From NCBI GenBank assembly GCA_031255645.1, contig JAIRSC010000052.1:1-32412 (forward strand): a stretch of DNA of 32,412 bases. Reading direction: 5' to 3'. The notes below the pieces were generated by a model that worked only from the letters and a program-made list of their open reading frames with translations, made no database searches and was not told the DNA's origin. This stretch comes from Treponema sp. (lineage in GTDB: Bacteria > Spirochaetota > Spirochaetia > Treponematales > Breznakiellaceae). The position numbers and the translations under genes are program-made. Every line of letters begins with the position of its first letter. Within the stretch, counting starts at the first letter, position 1. Below, in pieces: positions 8,846-16,226 of the stretch.

Positions 8846-9772
8846 CTATGCCCGTTCCAGCGTTTCATTCCAGTGGCCGATGGTGCGTATTTTTTGATTG
8901 CGGTAACGCACAAGCACGGCCGGGTTTCTTTCGCAAAGGTCGTCGAGATCCCGTACCAGTATGTCCTTTATTGTTTTCGCCGCCGCGTCGGGGTCCGTAT
9001 GGGCGCCTCCCGGTGGTTCGGGGATAACGCCGTTGATTACCTTAAAGTCAAGAAGATCCCGGCTTGTGATACGCAGCATCGCGGCGGCGTCTTTGGCTTT
9101 TGTGGCGTCTCTAAGCAGTATGGAAGCGCCGCCTTCGGGGCTGATAACCGAATAGATCGCGTTTTCAAGCATATAGATTTTGTCGCCTACGCACAGCCCC
9201 AGAGCGCCGCCGGATCCGCCTTCCCCGATAACGACGCAGATCACCGGGGTTAAAATCCGGCTGAAATCCCTGAGATTGCATGCGATGGCTGCCCCGATAC
9301 CCCGTTCTTCCGCCCCCAGGCCGGGATAAGCGCCCGCCGTATCGACCAGCGTGATAATCGGCCGGTGAAATTTTTCCGCCTCTTTGGCAAGCCGCAGGGC
9401 TTTTCTGTAACCTTCGGGATTGGCCATACCGTGGTTGCGGAGCACGTTTTCTTTAAGGCTGCGGCCCTTTTGATTCGCGAGGACGGTGACGGGCCTCGAA
9501 CCGAGAAACGCGAGCCCGCCGACGATTGACGGGTCGTCGCCGAAAGCCCTGTCCCCGTGAAGTTCGATAAAGCCGTCGAAAATGCGGCCGATATAGTCGA
9601 GCGCGTAGGGACGTTCCGGGTGACGGGCGAGTTCCACATGCTTCCAGACGGTCTCCGTTTTCGAGGCGGCGTTTATTTTCGTTTCGAGCCGTTCAAGCTC
9701 TTCGCGGGCGTCAAGCCCCGAATCTTCGATAAGTTTTTTCAGTTCTCCGAGTTTGGCGGAAAGTCTGCTCAT
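8846..9772 (-). CDS. accA: acetyl-CoA carboxylase carboxyltransferase subunit alpha
   Basis: AccA makes one half of the carboxyltransferase that moves CO2 from biotin on AccB to acetyl-CoA, giving malonyl-CoA. I chose the ATG at 9772, giving 308 residues, close to the normal length; the ORF upstream of it only runs back into accD. Family motifs are clear: ELHGDRAFGDD, a LVDTAGAYPG stretch, EERGIGAAIA, and IGEGGSGGALGL forming the oxyanion-hole region, followed by YSVISPEGGASIL. The start overlaps the accD stop as ATGA (9769-9772), so the two carboxyltransferase subunits are translationally coupled, as suits a fixed-ratio complex. It is the last biosynthetic gene of the operon. Confidence 0.97.
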   Translation of the reverse strand: MSRLSAKLGELKKLIEDSGLDAREELERLETKINAASKTETVWKHVELARHPERPYALDYIGRIFDGFIELHGDRAFGDDPSIVGGLAFLGSRPVTVLANQKGRSLKENVLRNHGMANPEGYRKALRLAKEAEKFHRPIITLVDTAGAYPGLGAEERGIGAAIACNLRDFSRILTPVICVVIGEGGSGGALGLCVGDKIYMLENAIYSVISPEGGASILLRDATKAKDAAAMLRITSRDLLDFKVINGVIPEPPGGAHTDPDAAAKTIKDILVRDLDDLCERNPAVLVRYRNQKIRTIGHWNETLERA

Positions 9773-10575
9773 TGTCCGCTCCTGTGAAGATCGATAAGTG
9801 AGGAGATCATCCGGCGCTGATCGCTCCGTTTTACAATGACGTCGACAAAGCCCTTTGCGAGCTGGAACTCGGCGCACTGAAAGCCTTCGGGAAGGCTCTG
9901 CCGGATGGTGCCTTCAATCACCCGGGGGCCCGCGAAACCGATAAGGGCGCCGGGTTCCGCCATTATCACATCGGCCAGCATGGCGAATGACGCCGTAACG
10001 CCGCCCGTTGTCGGATCGCAGAGCATGATAAAAAACGGCGTATTCGCCCTGTCAAGTTCCGCCGCGGCGCTGGCGGTTTTCGCCATCTGCATCAGCGAAA
10101 AAATGCCCTCCTGCATGCGGGCGCCTCCCGACGTCGTGTAGATAAGCACCGGGGTTTTTTCTTCCGCTCCCTTAAGCAGGGCGCGGCTTACCTTTTCCCC
10201 GACTACGGAACCCATGGAACCTCCCATAAATTTGAACGACATAAGTCCCAGAATCAGCGGCCTGCCTTCTATAGTACAGGTTCCGGTAATGACGGCGTCT
10301 TTCATCCGGGCCTTTGCTTCGGCCTCGGAAAGTTTTTCCTCGTAACCTGAAAGATCGATGGGATTAAGAGAACGGAGGTTGGCGGAAAATTCGGAAAAGC
10401 TGCCGCTGTCGGCAAGGTAGGCGATCCGCTCGCGGGGTTCCATTCGGTAATGAAAGCCGCAGCCGGGGCAGGTCATAAGGGCCGCGGCGACAGTGTCCGC
10501 GTCGTATTGTTTTCCGCAGCGCGGACAGGGGCCTTGCCCCGCCGCCGGCGTTTTTTTTCCGGATTTAGAGGGCAC
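9769..10575 (-). CDS. accD: acetyl-CoA carboxylase carboxyltransferase subunit beta
   Basis: AccD is the partner of AccA in the carboxyltransferase step. The best start is a GTG at 10575 with AAGGAG 7 bases upstream inside the end of accC, giving 268 residues. A longer reading from an upstream ATG would overlap accC by more than 100 bases and add non-family sequence. Near the N-terminus is a C4 zinc ribbon, CPRCG (Cys17, Cys20) and CPGCG (Cys36, Cys39), typical of bacterial AccD. Further motifs are GSMGSVVGEK, the TSGGARMQEG loop, PTTGGVTASFAMLADV and GFAGPRVIE. It overlaps accC by 11 bases and accA by 4, so the acc genes form one coupled block. Confidence 0.96.
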   Translation of the reverse strand: MPSKSGKKTPAAGQGPCPRCGKQYDADTVAAALMTCPGCGFHYRMEPRERIAYLADSGSFSEFSANLRSLNPIDLSGYEEKLSEAEAKARMKDAVITGTCTIEGRPLILGLMSFKFMGGSMGSVVGEKVSRALLKGAEEKTPVLIYTTSGGARMQEGIFSLMQMAKTASAAAELDRANTPFFIMLCDPTTGGVTASFAMLADVIMAEPGALIGFAGPRVIEGTIRQSLPEGFQCAEFQLAKGFVDVIVKRSDQRRMISSLIDLHRSGQ

Positions 10576-11890
10576 CTTCGATCTCCTTTTCAATTTCTGC
10601 GTAATAGGACGTCCCAAAACCGCCGGAACGGAATGTCGGATGATTGACGATCCGCCTTTGCCGGTCGATATTCGTGGGGATTCCCGCAATCACCAGTTCG
10701 CCCAGGGCGCGATCCATGCGGTCAAGGGCTTTTTCCCGGTCCGCGTCGTGAGCGATAAGTTTCGCTACCATGGAGTCGTAATGGGGAGAAACGCCGCAGC
10801 CCGGATAGAGAAACGAGTCGAAACGCAGGCCCGGCCCGCCGGGAATTTCCAGACGCTCTACCCTGCCCGGCGCGAGGGCGTTAACGCGGCATTCAACGGC
10901 CCAGCCGGAAAGAGAAACTTTTTCGGGATCGATGTCCATGCGGCCTTCGATACAGGCGAGAATCTGGGCGCGGATTATGTCGGTTCCGCTTACCATTTCG
11001 CTGACGGGATGTTCGACCTGGACGCGGGCGTTTACCTCCATAAAATAAAACGATCCGTCTTCGACGAGGAATTCGATCGTGGCCGCGCCGCGGTACTTCA
11101 GCCCGCGAAAAAGCGGAACCGCGCCGGCGGCCATCGAAGCGCGCATCGCGGAATCCACCGCCGGGGAAGGGCTTTCCTCGATCAGCTTCTGGTGGTTTTT
11201 CTGTACCGTACAGTCCCGTTCCCCGAGAACCGCGACATTGCCGCCGTCGGAAAGTATCTGAAGTTCCACATGCCGGGGATTTTCAAGGTATTTTTCGATA
11301 AAGACCGTCCCGTCGGCAAAATGGGCTTCGGCTTCGCGGCTCGCCACGGCGATGTTTTCCTTTAGTTCGGCGGCGTTTCTCGCGATTCTCATGCCCTTGC
11401 CGCCGCCGCCCGACGCGGCTTTAATGATAACCGGAAACCCGAGCCGTTCCGCGCTTTCCACGGCCTTGTCCGCCGTTTCTACGGCGTCCGTTCCCGGCGT
11501 AACCGGAAGGCCGTGTTTCCGCGCCGTCGCCCTGGCCCTGACCTTGTCGCCCAGAAGGTCGAGGTGTTCCGGCGAGGGCCCGATGAAGACAAGGCCGTTG
11601 TCGTTTACGAGTTTCGCGAAGGCGGCGTTCTCGGAAAGAAAACCGACGCCGGGGTGCAGCGCCTCGCAGCCGGTGTGGAGGGCCGCCGTAACAAGATTGT
11701 TCATGGAAAGGTAACTTTGAGCCGAAGGAGCCGGGCCGATACAGACCGCCCGGTCGGCGAGCCGTACATGAAGACTGTCGCTGTCCGCCGTGGAATACAC
11801 GGCGACGGTTTCAATGCCCATTTCCCGGCAGCTTCGCATGATCCTTACGGCGATCTCGCCCCTGTTGGCGACAAGAAGGCGTTTTATCAC
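10565..11890 (-). CDS. accC: biotin carboxylase subunit of acetyl-CoA carboxylase
   Basis: AccC uses ATP to carboxylate the biotin carried by AccB. The 441-residue product has the normal length and all three ATP-grasp parts: the N-terminal LLVANRGEIAVRI, the glycine-rich ATP loop KAASGGGGKGMR (about residues 157-168), the VQKNHQKLIEESP stretch, and EVNARVQVEHPVSE in the active site. It ends with the usual C-terminal region, including HYDSMVAKLI. The start overlaps the stop of accB as ATGA (11887-11890), and its own end overlaps accD by 11 bases. No extra biotin or transcarboxylase domain is fused, so this is the separate bacterial FAS type and not a pyruvate or propionyl-CoA carboxylase. Confidence 0.97.
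   Translation of the reverse strand: MIKRLLVANRGEIAVRIMRSCREMGIETVAVYSTADSDSLHVRLADRAVCIGPAPSAQSYLSMNNLVTAALHTGCEALHPGVGFLSENAAFAKLVNDNGLVFIGPSPEHLDLLGDKVRARATARKHGLPVTPGTDAVETADKAVESAERLGFPVIIKAASGGGGKGMRIARNAAELKENIAVASREAEAHFADGTVFIEKYLENPRHVELQILSDGGNVAVLGERDCTVQKNHQKLIEESPSPAVDSAMRASMAAGAVPLFRGLKYRGAATIEFLVEDGSFYFMEVNARVQVEHPVSEMVSGTDIIRAQILACIEGRMDIDPEKVSLSGWAVECRVNALAPGRVERLEIPGGPGLRFDSFLYPGCGVSPHYDSMVAKLIAHDADREKALDRMDRALGELVIAGIPTNIDRQRRIVNHPTFRSGGFGTSYYAEIEKEIEGAL
10583..10588 (-). promoter_or_regulatory. Shine-Dalgarno site that decides the accD GTG start
   Basis: On the minus strand AAGGAG is followed 7 bases later by GTG at 10575. It lies within the last codons of accC. It is the only good ribosome site near the accD zinc-ribbon N-terminus. 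Confidence 0.75.
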
Positions 11891-12363
11891 AGGCGCTTCA
11901 CCTCAAAAAGCGTCTGGCCGTATTCGACCAGGTCTCCGGAAGCGGCCTTGACGGAAAGTATCTCGCAGTCGAATTCCGCCTCCATGTGGTTCATCATCTT
12001 CATGGCTTCAAGGATACAGAGCGTGTCGCCGGCCTTTACTTTTGAGCCGGGCCTGACAAGGGGAGGGGCGTCCGGGCTCAGCGAGGGATAGAACGTCCCG
12101 ACAATGGGACTGGTTATGAATTCCCGCGCGGAAGAAGATCCGTCCGCGCGGACACCGGCGTCCTCGGCGGACGACGCGGCGCCGGGCGCGCCGGACGACT
12201 GGCCGGAATCGGCCTGTCCGTATGCCGCCTGTCCGCCGGACGCCCCGGTAGAGGATTTTTTCAGCACAAGCCTTGAAGTTCCGTCGTCCAGTTCAAGCTC
12301 GCCGATTTTCCCGGCGCTGAATTTTTCGATAATTTTTATAACAAACGATTCGCTTATCTGCAT
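11887..12363 (-). CDS. accB: biotin carboxyl carrier protein of acetyl-CoA carboxylase
   Basis: AccB carries the biotin that shuttles between AccC and AccA/AccD. The 158-residue product has the usual three parts: a helical N-terminal segment (residues 1-36, including IGELELDDG), a low-complexity Ala/Gly/Ser linker (about 37-80), and a biotinyl domain starting at ITSPIVGTFY. The biotin site is EAMKMMN with Lys122 as the modified residue. AAGGAA lies a few bases before the ATG at 12363. It follows fabV by 15 bases and overlaps accC by 4, which links malonyl-CoA supply to the fab genes in one transcript. Confidence 0.97.
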   Translation of the reverse strand: MQISESFVIKIIEKFSAGKIGELELDDGTSRLVLKKSSTGASGGQAAYGQADSGQSSGAPGAASSAEDAGVRADGSSSAREFITSPIVGTFYPSLSPDAPPLVRPGSKVKAGDTLCILEAMKMMNHMEAEFDCEILSVKAASGDLVEYGQTLFEVKRL

Positions 12364-12378
12364 GTATGTTCCTTCGCG

Positions 12379-13608
12379 TTATACGATCCCCGAAGGATCG
12401 GATTCGGCTTCGTAATCGACGCCCGCGACGTCAAAGCCGTGGGCTTCAAGAAAATCGTGTTTAAAGCCGGCGATGTCGGTAAGCTCAAACACGTTTTCGG
12501 GGCTGACTTTTTTCATGCGTTCCGTCGTTTCGTTCTGCACGTCGTCCCGCATTTCCAGGTCGTCGATACGGATGCGGCCTTCGTCGTCTACGGGAACCAT
12601 CGCCGGATCGGACGCGGCCCCGGCCCCATAAAGCCGTTCCCGGTACAGCCGGACAATCTGTTCTATGCAGCCTTCGTGCAGCCCCTTTTCTTTCATTACC
12701 CTGAAAAGGCATGAAACGTAAAACGGAATGATCGGAATTACCGCGCTTGCCCTGGTAACCAGGGCCTTGTTTACCGAAACCCAGGCCCTGCCGTTCCGCA
12801 TGCCCGCGTCCGCGAAGCCGGCGTTGATCGCCGCCGCCGCCCGTTCCAGATCCGCTTTCGCCCTGCCTATGGTTCCGTTTTTGTAAATCGCCCAGGAAAG
12901 TTCCGGCCCTATGTAGGTGTAGGCGACCGTCCGCGGCGACGGGGAAAGAACGCCTTCGTCCCCGAGCGCCTTTATCCACAGGTCCCAGTCTTCGCCGCCC
13001 ATCACCTTGATCGTACCGGCGATTTCTTCTTCCGTCGCCTTTTCCGCCGATGAGTTGATCATGGCGCCCGTCATCATGTCGAGGGTCGTTCCCGAATAGG
13101 TTTGGCCTATCGGCTTGATGGCCGATTTGTACATGATCCCCGTTTTCGGGTCGGTGCGTACCGGGGACGCGAGGGAATAAACGACAAGATCGACTTTTGC
13201 CGGAACGCCGGCCCGCGCGGCGGTTTCCCGAATTGCCGCCGCGGTCAGGGCTTTTGTTTCATCGGAAAAAGCGTCGCCGTTCAGGGTTTTCGCGGCGAGC
13301 CCCGCCTTCGCCGCCTCCGTGTCGAAGCAGAGGTTGTTGTACCAGCCGGGCGTAGCGGCCCTGGTTGGGGAACCGGGCCTTTCAAAGGAAACGCCGACGC
13401 TGGCCGATCCGTAACCGAAGGCCGCGGCGACGCGGCTGGCAAGGCCGTAGCCCGTGGAACAGCCGACGACAAGAACAAGGCGCGGCCCCTCTTTGGAACC
13501 GGCGAAATTTTTCTTTACATAGTCGATCTGGTTTCGCAGCGATTGGGCGCATCCCGCCGGATGGCTGTTGATACAGATGTTGCTGCGGATCATTGGTTTT
13601 ATGATCAT
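12379..13608 (-). CDS. fabV: enoyl-ACP / trans-2-enoyl-CoA reductase, FabV/Ter type
   Basis: The enzyme uses NADH to reduce the double bond of enoyl-ACP or enoyl-CoA, the last step of each elongation cycle. I start it at the ATG at 13608 with AAGGAG upstream, giving 409 residues, the usual FabV size and far longer than FabI. The dinucleotide site is GCSTGYG (residues 49-55). The active-site pattern Tyr-x8-Lys that marks FabV is present as Y242 and K251 in IYKNGTIGRAK. Other family blocks are RPGSPTRAATPGWYNN and VVYSLASPVRTDP. The best-known relative is the Treponema denticola trans-2-enoyl-CoA reductase. Its place between fabZ and accB argues that here it serves fatty-acid synthesis. No fabI, fabK or fabL is present, and FabV enzymes are known to resist triclosan. 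Confidence 0.95.
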   Translation of the reverse strand: MIIKPMIRSNICINSHPAGCAQSLRNQIDYVKKNFAGSKEGPRLVLVVGCSTGYGLASRVAAAFGYGSASVGVSFERPGSPTRAATPGWYNNLCFDTEAAKAGLAAKTLNGDAFSDETKALTAAAIRETAARAGVPAKVDLVVYSLASPVRTDPKTGIMYKSAIKPIGQTYSGTTLDMMTGAMINSSAEKATEEEIAGTIKVMGGEDWDLWIKALGDEGVLSPSPRTVAYTYIGPELSWAIYKNGTIGRAKADLERAAAAINAGFADAGMRNGRAWVSVNKALVTRASAVIPIIPFYVSCLFRVMKEKGLHEGCIEQIVRLYRERLYGAGAASDPAMVPVDDEGRIRIDDLEMRDDVQNETTERMKKVSPENVFELTDIAGFKHDFLEAHGFDVAGVDYEAESDPSGIV

Positions 13609-13618
13609 TGTTTTCTCC

Positions 13619-14038
13619 TTATGCCTGGCCGACAAGACAGAGCCATTCGGCCTCCGCGGCCAGTTCGTCTCCCACGAGGGCTTTGCCGGCCTGTTTTATC
13701 ATTTTGGGTGAAACGCGGATATTGCGTATTTCCGAATGGACCGTTTCGCCGGGCCTGACCTGGCGGCGAAACTTGACCTTGTCCACCGAAGCGAGGAAGA
13801 ACAGGCCGTCGCCGCCGAGAATTCCCTCCTTGCGCAGACCCGCTCCGCCTGACTGGGCCATTGTTTCGACAAGGATCACTCCCGGAACCACCGGGTACCG
13901 GGGAAAGTGTCCCTTGAAGAAAAATTCTTCCCCGCTAAAGGTATAGCTTGCGACGATAAGGCCGTTTTCCGTTTTTACTTCGTCTACAAACAAAAACGGC
14001 GTTCTGTGGGGCAGCAGGGTTTCGATTTCCGCTTTCAT
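13619..14038 (-). CDS. fabZ: 3-hydroxyacyl-ACP dehydratase FabZ
   Basis: FabZ removes water from 3-hydroxyacyl-ACP to give the trans-2-enoyl product that FabV reduces. The start at the ATG at 14038, with AGGAG just upstream, gives 139 residues, normal for a single hot-dog domain. LLPHRTPFLFVDEV opens the fold. GHFPRYPVVPGVILVETMAQ holds the catalytic His (in GHFP) and the acidic residue (in VETMAQ). The central helix is conserved, so FabZ rather than FabA is favoured; FabA is longer and pairs with FabB, which is absent. A 92-base gap with two hairpins separates it from fabF upstream, and 10 bases separate it from fabV. Confidence 0.95.
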   Translation of the reverse strand: MKAEIETLLPHRTPFLFVDEVKTENGLIVASYTFSGEEFFFKGHFPRYPVVPGVILVETMAQSGGAGLRKEGILGGDGLFFLASVDKVKFRRQVRPGETVHSEIRNIRVSPKMIKQAGKALVGDELAAEAEWLCLVGQA

Positions 14039-14051
14039 ACTTCTCCTGACA

Positions 14052-14077
14052 AACGCGGCGCCGAGGCCGCCCGCGTT
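14052..14077. repeat. 7-bp inverted repeat in the fabF-fabZ gap
   Basis: AACGCGG at 14052-14058 and CCGCGTT at 14071-14077 are perfectly complementary across 12 bases that are themselves GC-rich. It lies just upstream of the fabZ ribosome site and may fold beside the larger hairpin at 14096-14124. Confidence 0.5.
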
Positions 14078-14095
14078 AAGCTGTAACTGTTCAGC

Positions 14096-14124
14096 CGGTT
14101 CCAAAAACTGAAGTTTTGGAACCG
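14096..14124. repeat. perfect 11-bp hairpin in the fabF-fabZ gap
   Basis: CGGTTCCAAAA at 14096-14106 is matched by TTTTGGAACCG at 14114-14124, with a 7-base loop. With one bulged A it can gain another C-G pair and close on a TGAA loop. It begins 6 bases after the fabF stop (in the direction of transcription). On the minus strand no U-run follows it, so it is more likely an RNA processing or stabilising element than an intrinsic terminator. Confidence 0.7.
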
Positions 14125-14130
14125 CTTCCG

Positions 14131-15396
14131 TTAGTCGTACTTTTTGAACACGGCGACGCCGTTGTGTCCGCCGAAACCGAGACTGCCGGACGCGGCGGCG
14201 TTTATCGTTCCGTACTGCGCCTTGTTCGGCACGTAATCAAGATCACATTCGGGATCGGGGTTGTCGAGGTTGATCGTCGGCGGGTAAAAGCCCTCTCTGA
14301 TCGCCAGTACGCAGGCAATGGCTTCCATGCCGCCGGAACCCGCCACGCAGTGACCTGTCATGCTTTTGATGCTGGAAATTTTCAGCGCGCGGGCGTGGCT
14401 TGTGAACGCCGTTTTGATCATCTTTGTTTCCGTCGGGTCGTTTATTTCGGTCGAGGTACCGTGGGCGTTGTAGTACTGAATGTCTTCCGGATTGAGGCCC
14501 GCGTCGGCGATGGCCAGGCGTATCGCCCTGCCGCCCCCGTCGCCCGACGGATCCGGGGCGGTTATGTGATAGGCGTCGGCGCTCGCGCCGTATCCGGCAA
14601 ATTCGGCGAGCGCCTTCGCGCCCCGCTTTTTCGCGTGTTCTTCGCTTTCAAGCACAAGTATTCCGGCGCCTTCCCCCAGGACAAAACCGTTCCGGTCCCG
14701 GTCGAAGGGGCGGCTCGCCTTTTCCGGGTCGTCGTTGTGTGTCGCCGAAAGCGCCTTGAGCATTTGGAAGCCGCCTATGCCGAAAGGAACGATGCAGGAT
14801 TCGCTTCCGCCCGAAATTACCGTGTCGCAGCGGCCCGCCCGGATAAGGTCGAGGGCCTGGCCCAGCGCGTCGGTTCCCGAAGCGCAGGCCGTTATCTGGG
14901 TATAGGCCGGGCCTTTGGTTCCGTAGATCATCGAAATATTACCCGCCGCCTCGTTGCTTATCATAAGCGGTATGGTCAAGGGCAGCATGCGCCTCGGCCC
15001 CTGGCTGAAAAGCTTTTTGAACGATTCGGTCGCTATCTCGAAACCGCCGATACCGTTCCCAAGGACGACGCCCGTTCTTTCGGGATCCGCCGTAATCCGC
15101 CTGCGGCCTTCTTCGTCGTCGGTGAGCAGCCCCGCCTGGCTCAGGGCCTGATCCGCCGCCGCCGCGGCAAACTGGGTAAAACGGGCCATTTTGCGGAACG
15201 TCTTTTTGTCGATCCACAGGCCGGGATCGAAGTCCTTTACTTCCCCGGCTATCCGCACGTCGAAATCCGTTGTGTCGAAGGCGGTGATTCGGGAAACCCC
15301 GCTTTTGCCTTCTTTTAGGGCGGCGCTGAAATCCTCAATTGAATTTCCGATGGGGGATATAACGCCCATTCCGGTTATTACCACTTTTCTGTTCAT
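14131..15396 (-). CDS. fabF: 3-oxoacyl-ACP synthase II (beta-ketoacyl-ACP synthase)
   Basis: FabF condenses malonyl-ACP with the growing acyl-ACP. The 421-residue product is full length for the family. The thiolase-fold catalytic triad is visible: the Cys in ACASGTD, the first His in YNAHGTSTEIND and the second in KSMTGHCVAGSGG. The N-terminus VVITGMGVISPIGNS and C-terminal SGSLGFGGHN are typical. AAGGAAAGGA lies before the ATG at 15396. The region following fabG (15397-15464) is too short for an acyl carrier protein gene, which often sits there in other bacteria. FabF is favoured over FabB by general resemblance and by the absence of FabA. Confidence 0.96.
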   Translation of the reverse strand: MNRKVVITGMGVISPIGNSIEDFSAALKEGKSGVSRITAFDTTDFDVRIAGEVKDFDPGLWIDKKTFRKMARFTQFAAAAADQALSQAGLLTDDEEGRRRITADPERTGVVLGNGIGGFEIATESFKKLFSQGPRRMLPLTIPLMISNEAAGNISMIYGTKGPAYTQITACASGTDALGQALDLIRAGRCDTVISGGSESCIVPFGIGGFQMLKALSATHNDDPEKASRPFDRDRNGFVLGEGAGILVLESEEHAKKRGAKALAEFAGYGASADAYHITAPDPSGDGGGRAIRLAIADAGLNPEDIQYYNAHGTSTEINDPTETKMIKTAFTSHARALKISSIKSMTGHCVAGSGGMEAIACVLAIREGFYPPTINLDNPDPECDLDYVPNKAQYGTINAAASGSLGFGGHNGVAVFKKYD

Positions 15397-15464
15397 CGTT
15401 CCTTTCCTTGCATCTCAAATCTATCGGGAATCGTCAAAAACACCAATCGCAAAGCCGTTTCCGC

Positions 15465-16214
15465 CTACATGAACATGCCGCCGTCGACGGCAAAAACCTG
15501 CCCCGTTATATACGCGGCCGCGTCCGACGCGAGAAAGAGCGCCGTTCCGGCAATGTCTTCCGGTTTCCCCATGCGTTTCAGGGGAATCTGTTCCAGCAGT
15601 TTTTCCCTTACCGCGGCGGAAAGAACCTCCGTCATGCCGGTTTCCACAAAACCCGGAGCGATGGCGTTGACCCTTACGTTCCGGGAAGCGGTCTCCCGCG
15701 CGAGGGTTTTGGTAAGGCCGATAAGGCCCGCCTTGCTGGCCGCGTAGTTCGCCTGTCCGCCGTTGCCGTGGACGCCGACAACGCTCGACATATTGATGAT
15801 GGAACCGCCCCGCCTGCGGATCATGTCCCGGCCGACGGTTCTGGCAAGAACGAAGGCCGCGGTAAGGTTTACATCCAGTACCCCTCGGAAATCGTCAAGG
15901 CTCATGCGGAACGAAAGGCCGTCTTTGGTAACGCCCGCGTTGTTGACGAGGATATCCAGCCCCCCGGAATCCTTAAGCACGTTTTCGGCAAGTTCCTCAA
16001 GCTTTTCCGGGAACGAAAGATCCGCGCTTATCCAGTGGAACTTTCCCCCGGCGGCCGCGGCGCGTTCGGGAAAATCTTCCGGTTCCTTCGTTCCAAGCCC
16101 CCATAGCTCGGCGCCTTCGGCAAGAAAAAGATCGCTTATGGCCCTGCCTATGCCTCTGGAAGCCCCGGTAACCAGGGCCTTTTTGCCGGCCAAAACCCGT
16201 TTGTCTTCAGGCAT
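15465..16214 (-). CDS. fabG: 3-oxoacyl-ACP reductase FabG
   Basis: FabG reduces 3-oxoacyl-ACP with NADPH. From the ATG at 16214 the product has 249 residues, normal for a short-chain dehydrogenase. It shows the dinucleotide site TGASRGIG near residue 20, the NNAG motif, the catalytic Ser in NMSSVVG and YAASKAG with the active-site Tyr and Lys. The end TGQVFAVDGGMFM is typical FabG. Two ATGs lie next to each other at 16217 and 16214; the AAGGAGG at 16220-16226 is 2 bases from the first and 5 from the second, so the second is favoured. It lies 11 bases after fabD. Confidence 0.95.
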   Translation of the reverse strand: MPEDKRVLAGKKALVTGASRGIGRAISDLFLAEGAELWGLGTKEPEDFPERAAAAGGKFHWISADLSFPEKLEELAENVLKDSGGLDILVNNAGVTKDGLSFRMSLDDFRGVLDVNLTAAFVLARTVGRDMIRRRGGSIINMSSVVGVHGNGGQANYAASKAGLIGLTKTLARETASRNVRVNAIAPGFVETGMTEVLSAAVREKLLEQIPLKRMGKPEDIAGTALFLASDAAAYITGQVFAVDGGMFM

Positions 16215-16219
16215 CATAT

Positions 16220-16226
16220 CCTCCTT
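16220..16226 (-). promoter_or_regulatory. strong Shine-Dalgarno site of fabG
   Basis: AAGGAGG overlaps the first base of the fabD stop region and lies 5 bases before the ATG at 16214. It favours that ATG over the adjacent one at 16217 and over any start further upstream inside fabD. Confidence 0.75.

Noticed and set aside
14116-15318. 400-codon plus-strand ORF opposite fabF
   Set aside because: Antisense shadow of an unmistakable fabF with all catalytic residues; Arg/Gly/Val-rich without any domain.
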